A DNA stretch of 6,564 nucleotides from assembly GCA_016296435.1 (NCBI GenBank), contig JAEDJI010000042.1:1-6564 (forward strand). The letters are read 5' to 3'. The notes under the pieces are model-generated. The model ran no database searches, was not told the origin of the DNA, and saw only the letters and a list, made by a program, of their open reading frames with translations. Shown in pieces: positions 1-5,417 of the stretch. A program made the translations under genes and the position numbers. The DNA comes from Bacilli bacterium (GTDB taxonomy: Bacteria > Bacillota_I > Bacilli_A > RF39 > UBA660). Position 1 is the stretch's first letter. Each line of letters begins with the position of its first letter.

Positions 1-6
1 TTTATT

Positions 7-24
7 AACCATTTTAAAATGGTT
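7..24. repeat. 18-bp perfect palindrome
   Basis: The sequence AACCATTTTAAAATGGTT equals its own reverse complement. As RNA it could form a 7-bp stem with a TTAA loop, but no T-run follows on either strand, so it does not look like a standard terminator. It lies beyond the integrase terminator, at the left window edge. It could be an operator or part of a recombination end, or chance in AT-rich DNA. No function can be assigned. Confidence 0.4.
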
Positions 25-58
25 TAAGCAATGTTGACAGAAAACATACAAATACACA

Positions 59-79
59 TTAGATCCACTTTTAGATTCA
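59..79. repeat. short direct repeat, possible integrase arm site
   Basis: TTAGATCCA (59-67) recurs as TTAGATTCA (71-79), 8 of 9 identical, 12 bp apart, or slightly more than one helical turn. Tyrosine integrases often bind short direct repeats (arm sites) near their gene, and this pair lies about 30 bp beyond the integrase stop codon. The link is inference; a 9-bp near-repeat in AT-rich DNA can also be chance. Confidence 0.2.
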
Positions 80-87
80 GTAGACAC

Positions 88-108
88 AAAAAAAGAGCAT
101 TTCTGCCC
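88..108 (-). terminator. intrinsic terminator of the integrase
   Basis: On the minus strand, one base after the integrase stop codon, GGGCA-GAAA-TGCTC forms a 5-bp stem (one G-T wobble) closed by a GAAA loop and is followed at once by seven T (plus-strand A-run 88-94). This is the canonical hairpin plus T-tract layout of a Rho-independent terminator. Confidence 0.75.
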
Positions 109-109
109 G

Positions 110-745
110 TTATTTACTTAAGTTATTTATTATATCCATAGTCTCATTTAACTTACCCTTAAATAGGTGTGAATAAGTTTTAAGAGTTTCTGTTGTATTG
201 CTATGTCCCATAAAGGAGGAAACAACTGTTATCGGTGCTTGATTATTAACAAGTAAAGAAGCACACGAGTGTCTGAAATCATGTAGTCGAATTTGTTTAA
301 CATTTGCTTTTTCTGCAATTTCTCCTTTTCTTCGTTGAGCTTGTTTATATGCTAAAGGTCTAATGCCATAGTTGTTACCAAATACAAAGAACTTCTTATC
401 AAAATTTTTAAATTTGGAAACTTCATCATAATATTTTTGTAAATCAGATAATAGTTCATCAGCAATAGGAATCTCTCTAATACTTGAATCAGTTTTCGGA
501 TTGCAGACATAGTAATTAGAAGAGTAGTTATCAATACTTAAAACTTGTTTATTTATATGAAGTCTTTTATTGCTAAAATCAATATCTTCCCAAGTAAGTC
601 CTCTAGCTTCACCAATTCTAAGGCCACAATAATATAAAGTTTGCCAAAGACATTTATATTTTAAATCATCTTCAGCAGATAAGAATTTTATAATTGAAAG
701 TAGATATGATGGAATATTATGTGAGTATGATTTATTAATTGCATC
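110..745 (-). pseudogene. tyrosine recombinase (phage/ICE integrase), C-terminal catalytic fragment
   Basis: The minus-strand frame is open from a TGA at 746-748 down to TAA at 110-112, about 211 codons. It encodes the catalytic domain of a tyrosine recombinase, which cuts and rejoins DNA at att sites. Visible catalytic residues are the first Arg in CGLRIGEARGLTW (codon 617-619), a candidate Lys in NPKTDSSIREIP, the His and Arg of HDFRHS (281-283 and 272-274), the His of FMGHSNT (203-205) and the Tyr nucleophile of KTYSHL (173-175). Recognisable family sequence starts near FLSAEDD (~690); the codons upstream of it look unrelated or eroded. Relatives are usually 350-400 residues with N-terminal arm-binding and core-binding domains, and these are absent. 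No ATG, GTG or TTG lies in frame between the upstream stop and the catalytic Arg. It is therefore a 5'-truncated remnant, although the retained part carries no frameshift or stop, which suggests recent loss. Its terminator is intact. Confidence 0.85.
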
Positions 746-851
746 TCAATATCTGATATATTATATATCAAATTATCTAAATATAGATATTTCAAAACCT
801 ACGTATAACGAAGATGCAATGAAACTTTATTTTTATAAAGGTGAACTATAG
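723..851 (+). pseudogene. 3' remnant of a gene, probably SIS-domain sugar-phosphate protein
   Basis: A plus-strand frame ending in TAG at 849-851 reads like a genuine protein C-terminus: DLLIASQYLIYYISNYLN, then IDISKPTYNEDAMKLYFYKG. Its pattern (LIxxQxLxYYxxxxxxxDxxKP) resembles the end of SIS-domain phosphosugar isomerases and the GlmS or AgaS-type C-terminus, where a helix around LLAYY is followed by DxDxPRxLxK. SIS proteins act on aldose/ketose phosphates in the cytoplasm. The assignment rests on this short tail alone. The frame stays open back to 633, but upstream of about 720 it is antisense to recognisable integrase sequence, so the true 5' part is gone. A short AT-rich intergenic stretch then leads to the prfB promoter. 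A frame open by chance remains possible. Confidence 0.5.
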
Positions 852-869
852 AATTTTTTGTAGGTTTTA

Positions 870-898
870 TTGTTCTTTTTAATTTTTTTTTGTATAAT
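870..898 (+). promoter_or_regulatory. putative sigma-A type promoter for prfB operon
   Basis: A perfect -10 box TATAAT (893-898) lies 17 bp downstream of TTGTTC (870-875), a 3-of-6 match to the -35 consensus, with a T-tract in the spacer. Transcription would start near 905, nearly at the prfB SD (AGGTGA, 905-910), leaving a leader of only about 12 bases. The -10 box is strong; the short leader lowers confidence in its exact use. Confidence 0.55.
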
Positions 899-916
899 AT
901 TTTTAGGTGATAAGAT

Positions 917-2009
917 ATGGAAATAAATGAATTGAAATTTGTTTTAAATAGTAGTCTTTCTAAAATTGAAGAATTATGGAGGTTACTTTGACGTTGATTC
1001 TAAGTTGAGTGAGATTTCCCTTTTGAAAAATAAAGTAAATTCTAGTGATTTTTGGAATGATGTTTCAAGTGCTCAAAGGGTTATTGATGAGCTTAATAGT
1101 AAGAAAAAGAGCATTTCTTTAATTTTGTCTTTAAAAGATGATATTTGTTCATATATTGATTTTATTGATATGATAAGTTTAGAATACGATGAGGATATTT
1201 ATAAAGATATTTGCTCTTTTGTTGATAAATTACCTTCTTTGGTTTCAAAAATTGAGTTAGAAGTACTATTTAGTGGAGAATATGATCATTCTAATTGTAT
1301 AGTAGAGATTCATGCAGGTGCTGGTGGTACTGAGGCGTGCGATTGGTGTAATATGCTTTATAGAATGTACACTAGATATTGTTCTTATAAGGGGTATAAG
1401 GTTGAGGTTGTTGATATTCTTGATGGTGATGAAGCTGGTATTAAAAGAGTTAGTTTTTTAGTTACTGGATTTAATGCTTATGGATATTTAAAATGTGAAA
1501 AGGGTGTTCATAGATTAGTTCGTCTTTCTCCGTTTGATTCTAATAATAAGAGGCATACTTCTTTTGCATCGGTTGATGTGATTCCAGAGATTGATTCTTC
1601 TATTGATATTGAAATAAAAGATGAGGAATTAAAAATTGATGTTTATCGTAGTAGTGGCGCTGGTGGACAGAGTGTTAATACTACTGATAGTGCTGTTAGG
1701 ATTACACATTTACCTACTAAAACTGTTGTTTCTTGTCAAAATGAAAGAAGTCAATTAAAGAATAAAGAAAAAGCTATGCAAATTCTTAAATCTAAATTAC
1801 TTCTTATGGAAATGGAAGAAAGAGAAAAAGAACGTCTAGCTCTTAAGGGAGAAATTAAAAATATTGAGTTTGGTTCACAGATTCGTAGTTATGTTATGCA
1901 TCCTTATTCAATGGTTAAGGATCATCGTACTAATATTGAAACTAGTAATGTTAATGGTGTTTTAGATGGAGATTTGGATTTATTTATAGAAGGATATTTA
2001 AGGAGTTAG
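917..2009 (+). CDS. prfB: peptide chain release factor 2 (programmed +1 frameshift)
   Basis: RF2 recognises UAA and UGA stop codons on the ribosome and triggers peptide release. Translation starts at ATG 917 (SD AGGTGA, 6-base spacing), reads 24 codons to CTT 986-988, meets in-frame TGA 989-991, and must slip +1 to continue at GAC 990 up to TAG 2007-2009. The product is 363 residues, the usual RF2 length. Numbered on this joined product, the stop-codon-reading tripeptide SPF is at 204-206 (diagnostic for RF2 rather than RF1) and the peptidyl-hydrolysis motif GGQ at 249-251, within one residue of the E. coli positions. The conserved HAGAGGTEACDW segment of the PCRF domain is present. A TTG-started reading from 966 in the second frame is an artefact that replaces the real N-terminus. 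The gene is followed after 2 bases by a YitT-family gene, so the two are probably co-transcribed. The internal TGA should make expression autoregulatory: scarce RF2 raises frameshifting. Confidence 0.96.
978..992 (+). promoter_or_regulatory. prfB programmed +1 frameshift signal
   Basis: The site reads GGAGG TTA CTT TGA C: an internal SD-like GGAGG (978-982), a 3-base spacer, slippery CTT (986-988) and TGA stop (989-991) followed by C. Order and spacing match the classic prfB element (SD, UAU, CUU, UGA, C) of E. coli. Peptidyl-tRNA-Leu slips from CUU to UUU, and reading resumes at GAC 990-992. The reading frames on both sides join into a full RF2, which confirms the shift. Confidence 0.95.
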
Positions 2010-2011
2010 TT

Positions 2012-2869
2012 ATGGAGAGTATTTTAAATATTGTTAATAATAAGAATAAAATTAAAAGGTTTTTGTTTGTTGTACTTGGTGTTTTTATAGCAGCAGTAAG
2101 TTTTAATTTATTTATTTTTCCTAATGATATTGTTTTTGGTGGTCTTACTGGTGTTAGCGTAATTATTACTAATTTTATTGATCTTGATCCATCACTTATA
2201 ATTTTTGTATTATCATTTATTTTGTTGCTAATTGGTGCAATATTTTTAGGAAGAGAGCCTGTAATTAAAGCATTTGTTGTTGCTATTGTATTTCCTATTT
2301 TTGTTAAATTGACTGAAAATGTTAGTAACTTAATAAAGATAGATACTGGTGATCAACTTCTGCTTGCTTTGTTTGGTGGAGTTATGTATGGCTTTGGTGT
2401 TGGTCTTGTTTTTAAGAATGGTTATACTATGGGTGGTACTGATATACTTAATCAAATATTACATAAGTATCTGAAAATTTCTATGGGAAATGCAATGCTT
2501 ATAGTAGATGGTTCAATTGTTCTTGTTGGTGCGTTTATATTTGGTTGGACTAAGTGTTTGTATGCTATTATTATCTTATATATTATTAGTATTTCTGTTG
2601 ATAAATCTATGCTTGGTATTTCTGATAAAAAGGCTTTTTATATAGTTACTAGTGAAGTTGATAGAATTTCTTCTTTTGTTATTGATGAACTTGGGCATGG
2701 TGTTACTGTTTTTGATGCTCGTGGTGCTTATTCTAATGTGAAGACTAAAGTTTTATTTACTCTTATTCCTACGAAGGAATATTACAGGTTTAAAGAGGGT
2801 ATAAAAACAATTGACAAGGAAGCATTTTTCACTGTTTTAGATGCTTATGAAGTGCTTGGTGGTGAGTAA
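2012..2869 (+). CDS. YitT family membrane protein (DUF161 + DUF2179), copy 1
   Basis: This 285-residue integral membrane protein belongs to the YitT family, whose biochemical role is not established. Hydrophobic segments lie at about 17-36, 61-80, 84-101, 115-134 and 160-197, with glycine motifs GGLTG (43-47) and MGGTDI (140-145) typical of the family. A soluble C-terminal DUF2179 domain follows (about 207-282), with HGVTVFDARGAY and an ending AFFTVLDAYEVLG close to the family consensus. The length is normal. The start is ATG 2012 with AGGAG at 2001-2005, 6 bases away and inside the end of prfB. A YitT-family gene (yvjA) also follows prfB in Bacillus subtilis, so the placement is conserved. 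The next gene is a diverged paralogue beginning 1 base after this stop. Confidence 0.9.
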   Translation: MESILNIVNNKNKIKRFLFVVLGVFIAAVSFNLFIFPNDIVFGGLTGVSVIITNFIDLDPSLIIFVLSFILLLIGAIFLGREPVIKAFVVAIVFPIFVKLTENVSNLIKIDTGDQLLLALFGGVMYGFGVGLVFKNGYTMGGTDILNQILHKYLKISMGNAMLIVDGSIVLVGAFIFGWTKCLYAIIILYIISISVDKSMLGISDKKAFYIVTSEVDRISSFVIDELGHGVTVFDARGAYSNVKTKVLFTLIPTKEYYRFKEGIKTIDKEAFFTVLDAYEVLGGE

Positions 2870-2870
2870 G

Positions 2871-3758
2871 ATGTCTGATATTAAAGCATTTATTAATGAT
2901 AAAAATAATGTTAAAAGATTTACTTATATGGCTATTGCTATGTTTTTCTCTGCTTTGTGTTTTAATCTTTTTATTTCTCCGATTAATTTAGTTTCTGGGG
3001 GTACGAGTGGTCTTGCAATTGTTCTTAGAGAGGTATTTTCTTTAGATGCTTCGATTAGTATTTTTGTGTTGTCTATTATATGTTTTATTCTTAGTTATAT
3101 ATATTTGGATGTGAAAAATTCGCTTGCTGCACTTTTTGCAGGTATTATTTATCCTTTGTTTATAAAATCAACTTCTGGTATTGGTGGTATTATTTATATT
3201 GATAATTCTAATGTTTTGCTTCTTGTACTTTTTGCGGGTTTAATTGGAGGAATTTGTCAAGGTATCGTTTATAAGCAAGGACTTAATACTGGAGGCATTA
3301 ATGTTATTGCAAGAATTGTATTTAAGTATTTTCATATTTCTATTACTAAAGTTAATTTTATTATTAATTTCTTTATTGTGGGAATGGGTGTTTATTTATT
3401 TGGTTTTAATATGCTTTTATATGCTTTTGTTTATCTTTTTATATCTAAGTATGTTGGTGAAAAAATTATGCTTGGTGTTTCTTTAAATAAAGCTATTTAT
3501 GTAATTAGTGATAAGTATAAAGAAATAGTTCTTATTTTAAATAAAGAATTTGGTCATGATGCTACTATATATAATGTTAAGGGTAAATTTAATGATGAAA
3601 AACGCAAAATGATTATGAGTGTTGTTTCTAATTCTTCTTATTATGAAGTTAAAGAAGTGATTTCTTTGATTGATCCTTGTGCTTTTATATTTGTTTGTGA
3701 TAGTTATGAGGTATATAGACAGGATGAGATGATTGGAAAAGACTTTAAATGTAAATGA
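2871..3758 (+). CDS. YitT family membrane protein, copy 2 (diverged paralogue)
   Basis: The 295-residue product aligns end to end with the preceding protein: NNKNKIKRF versus NDKNNVKRF at the N-terminus, GGLTG versus GGTSG (43-47), MGGTDIL versus TGGINVI (140-146), and a DUF2179 domain at about 207-283. Hydrophobic segments are at about 17-36, 61-80, 85-99, 114-134 and 161-197. ATG 2871 is preferred over an in-frame ATG at 2841 because it has GGTGAG at 2861-2866 and aligns with the start of copy 1; the earlier start would add 10 residues read from inside copy 1. Copy 2 departs from the consensus at several places (GGTD becomes GGIN, HGVT becomes HDAT) and carries about 12 extra C-terminal residues. 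The pair may form a heteromer or have different ligands; that is inference. It is the only complete gene here that stops with TGA, which RF2 must read. Confidence 0.88.
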   Translation: MSDIKAFINDKNNVKRFTYMAIAMFFSALCFNLFISPINLVSGGTSGLAIVLREVFSLDASISIFVLSIICFILSYIYLDVKNSLAALFAGIIYPLFIKSTSGIGGIIYIDNSNVLLLVLFAGLIGGICQGIVYKQGLNTGGINVIARIVFKYFHISITKVNFIINFFIVGMGVYLFGFNMLLYAFVYLFISKYVGEKIMLGVSLNKAIYVISDKYKEIVLILNKEFGHDATIYNVKGKFNDEKRKMIMSVVSNSSYYEVKEVISLIDPCAFIFVCDSYEVYRQDEMIGKDFKCK

Positions 3759-3768
3759 GTCTTTTTTT
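3737..3768 (+). terminator. intrinsic terminator overlapping the copy-2 stop codon
   Basis: AAAAGACT (3737-3744) and AGTCTTTT (3758-3765) are perfect reverse complements around a 13-base loop that contains most of the TGA stop. The T-run 3762-3768 forms the descending arm and tail; G-T wobbles can extend the stem on both sides. T-rich DNA continues to 3799. This would end the prfB-YitT-YitT transcript. The stem is only moderately stable, so read-through into ftsE is possible. Confidence 0.6.
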
Positions 3769-3800
3769 GTCGTTTTTTGGTTTTTTTCTTTTTTTTTTAG

Positions 3801-3809
3801 TGTTATAAT
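3801..3809 (+). promoter_or_regulatory. extended -10 promoter for ftsE-ftsX-hydrolase
   Basis: TGTTATAAT is a perfect TATAAT (3804-3809) with the TGn extension. At the -35 position (3781-3786, 17-bp spacing) there are only T residues, as is tolerated for extended -10 promoters. The start point would be near 3816, giving about 20 leader bases before the ftsE TTG. Its location directly after a terminator supports a separate transcription unit. Confidence 0.65.
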
Positions 3810-3822
3810 ATTATAAGAGAGT

Positions 3823-3828
3823 GAGGTG
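3823..3828 (+). promoter_or_regulatory. ribosome binding site that sets the ftsE TTG start
   Basis: GAGGTG lies 7 bases before TTG 3836. The GTG at 3821 overlaps this SD and has none of its own, and ATG 3851 has no SD in front of it. Confidence 0.7.
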
Positions 3829-3835
3829 CTTTGTT

Positions 3836-4531
3836 TTGGACATAATTAAAATGAAGAATGTTTTTAAAACTTATCCTAATGGGGTAGGTGCTATATATGA
3901 TTTGGATTTGAATATTGAAAAGGGAGATTTTGTCTTTATAATTGGAGGATCTGGTTCTGGTAAGAGTACACTTATTAAGATGCTTTATCGTGAGGAAAAA
4001 CCATCTCGTGGAGAAATAATTGTTGGTGGTGTTAATGTTGCTAAACTTAGAAATTCTAAGGTATATAAGCTTCGTCGTAAACTTGGAGTAGTTTTTCAGG
4101 ATTATAAACTTCTTCCAAAACTTACTGTTTATGAGAATGTTGCTTTTGCTTTAGAGGTTACTGGAGCAGATAATAAAACAATAAGAAAAAGAGTAGTTAG
4201 TGTTTTGGATAAAGTTGGACTAAAAGATAAAATTAAAGAGTATCCAGATAAGTTATCTGGAGGCGAACAACAAAGGGTTGCTATTGCTCGTGCTATTGTT
4301 AATAATCCTAAAATACTTATTTGTGATGAGCCTACTGGTAATTTGGATCCTAAGATAAGTATGGAAATAATGGAAATACTTGAGTCTGTTAATAAAGATG
4401 GTACTACCATACTTATGGTTACACATGATATTAATATTGTTGAAAAGTTTAAGAAACGCGTTATTGCGTTAAAGGATGGTAGACTTGTAAAAAATTATGA
4501 AAGGGGGTACTTTAAACGTGAAGACTTGTAG
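3836..4531 (+). CDS. ftsE: cell division ATP-binding protein FtsE (TTG start)
   Basis: FtsE is the cytoplasmic ATPase of the FtsEX complex, an ABC-type module that transmits force to extracellular peptidoglycan hydrolases rather than transporting a solute. From TTG 3836 the product has 231 residues, close to B. subtilis FtsE. All ABC motifs are visible: Walker A GGSGSGKST (37-45, Lys43), Q-loop FQDYKLL, signature LSGGEQQR (140-147), Walker B ILICDEP (160-166, catalytic Glu165), D-loop GNLD and H-loop His197 in VTHD. The N-terminal MKNVFKTYPNG and the FQDYKLLPKLTVYENVAFAL region are typical of FtsE rather than of other MacB/LolD-like ATPases. The stop lies 14 bases inside ftsX, implying translational coupling and balanced subunits. 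Predicted to be ATPase-competent. Confidence 0.95.
   Translation: MDIIKMKNVFKTYPNGVGAIYDLDLNIEKGDFVFIIGGSGSGKSTLIKMLYREEKPSRGEIIVGGVNVAKLRNSKVYKLRRKLGVVFQDYKLLPKLTVYENVAFALEVTGADNKTIRKRVVSVLDKVGLKDKIKEYPDKLSGGEQQRVAIARAIVNNPKILICDEPTGNLDPKISMEIMEILESVNKDGTTILMVTHDINIVEKFKKRVIALKDGRLVKNYERGYFKREDL
4501..4507 (+). promoter_or_regulatory. ribosome binding site that sets the ftsX GTG start
   Basis: AAGGGGG, inside the end of ftsE, lies 10 bases before GTG 4518. An alternative in-frame ATG at 4497 would place this SD inside its own coding sequence and has no upstream SD. Confidence 0.65.
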
Positions 4532-5417
4532 AACTTTTTTTAGATGTTTACGTGATGCTTTTAAGAGTGTTTTTCGTAATTTTAGTTTATCTTTAGCTAG
4601 TGTTTCTTGTATTACTATTACTTTGATTATAATTGCTGCTGCTTTGCTTTTATCAGAAAATGTTCAAAACTTTACTAAAGAGATTGAACGTGATGTTACT
4701 ATTGTTGCATTTTTAAAGTCTGATGTTTCCGATTTGGATCGTGAGAACTTTGAATCTGTTGTTAAGACTAATAGTAATATTGATACTTATACATATAAAT
4801 CTAAAGCCGATGTTAAGAAAGATATGCAAAAGGAAAATGATACTTTTAGTTCTGTGTTAGCAGAGTGGGATGATGCAAATAATCCTCTTAAAGATACTTA
4901 TACTATTAAAGTAAGAGATGTAAAAAAGATTGGAAAGACTGCTAAAGAGCTTGAAGCAGTTGATTGTGTTAGTACTGTTCAATATGGTGAGGGGTTAGTT
5001 GAAAAATTAGTTGGAGTATTTGATGCAATTAAGAAAATTACTTATGCTATTGCTCTTTCGTTGATTGTGGTAACTGTTTTCTTAATTATTAATACTATTA
5101 AACTTACTATATTTTCTAGAAAAAGAGAGATTGGTATTATGAGATTGGTTGGTGCTTCAAATCTTAGAATTAAAATTCCATTTATTATTGAAGGAATATT
5201 TTTAGGAATGATTGGTTCTATTATACCAATACTTATAGTAGTGTTTGGATATAAGTCATTGTACGATTATTTTGGGGGAATCTTGTTTTCGCCTGTAATA
5301 AAACTTGTTTCTCCGATGCCTTTTGTTGTTAATGTGTCATTAATTATATTAATTATTGGTATGGTTGTTGGTATGATTGGCAGTGGTCGTGCTGTAAGGA
5401 GGTATGTACGAGTATAA
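4518..5417 (+). CDS. ftsX: cell division protein FtsX
   Basis: FtsX is the membrane subunit of FtsEX; its extracellular loop contacts the coiled coil of a murein hydrolase or activator and relays FtsE ATP cycling to it. From GTG 4518 the product is 299 residues, the usual Gram-positive length. It shows a short cytoplasmic N-terminus with the family pattern LRDAFKSVFRNFSLSLASVS (11-30), TM1 about 23-45, a large extracellular loop about 46-172, TM2 about 173-196, the conserved cytoplasmic stretch SRKREIGIMRLVGAS (200-214), TM3 about 219-245 and TM4 about 266-289. This four-helix plan is FtsX. The start overlaps ftsE by 14 bases, and the stop TAA shares a base with the ATG of the next gene, so all three are tightly coupled. 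The partner is most probably that downstream hydrolase. Confidence 0.95.
   Translation: MKTCRTFFRCLRDAFKSVFRNFSLSLASVSCITITLIIIAAALLLSENVQNFTKEIERDVTIVAFLKSDVSDLDRENFESVVKTNSNIDTYTYKSKADVKKDMQKENDTFSSVLAEWDDANNPLKDTYTIKVRDVKKIGKTAKELEAVDCVSTVQYGEGLVEKLVGVFDAIKKITYAIALSLIVVTVFLIINTIKLTIFSRKREIGIMRLVGASNLRIKIPFIIEGIFLGMIGSIIPILIVVFGYKSLYDYFGGILFSPVIKLVSPMPFVVNVSLIILIIGMVVGMIGSGRAVRRYVRV
5396..5403 (+). promoter_or_regulatory. ribosome binding site of the M23 gene, long spacing
   Basis: AAGGAGGT is a near-perfect SD within the last codons of ftsX, but it lies 13 bases from ATG 5417, longer than the usual 5-10. Termination-reinitiation at the TAATG overlap probably assists. An out-of-frame ATG at 5404 directly abuts the SD and is too close for use. 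Confidence 0.6.

Noticed and set aside
34..62. TTGACA (34-39) as the -35 box of a plus-strand promoter
   Set aside because: The box 17 bp downstream is CATTAG, a 3-of-6 match, and no plus-strand gene follows; it would only run antisense into the integrase.
352..534. 60-codon minus-strand open frame inside the integrase
   Set aside because: It is an alternate frame of the integrase fragment, whose real frame carries the catalytic motifs; the encoded peptide has no recognisable features.
754..791. Small hairpins TGATATA/TATATCA and TATCTA/TAGATA
   Set aside because: They consist almost only of A and T, lie inside the SIS-like coding tail and have no T-run or neighbour that would give them a role; expected by chance at this composition.
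966..989. TTG 966 as the start of prfB
   Set aside because: It is an in-frame extension upstream of the frameshift point; the SD-preceded ATG 917 plus the frameshift signal gives the full RF2 N-terminus.
3244..3486. 80-codon plus-strand open frame within YitT copy 2
   Set aside because: It overlaps the paralogue-supported frame completely; its hydrophobic, leucine-rich composition is a frame-shifted reading of membrane-helix codons.
4129..4410. 93-codon minus-strand open frame within ftsE
   Set aside because: It is antisense to the ABC signature and Walker B region, with no SD and no recognisable motif.
5404..5406. ATG directly after AAGGAGGT as the hydrolase start
   Set aside because: It has no spacing from the SD and is out of frame with the signal-peptide-encoding frame.
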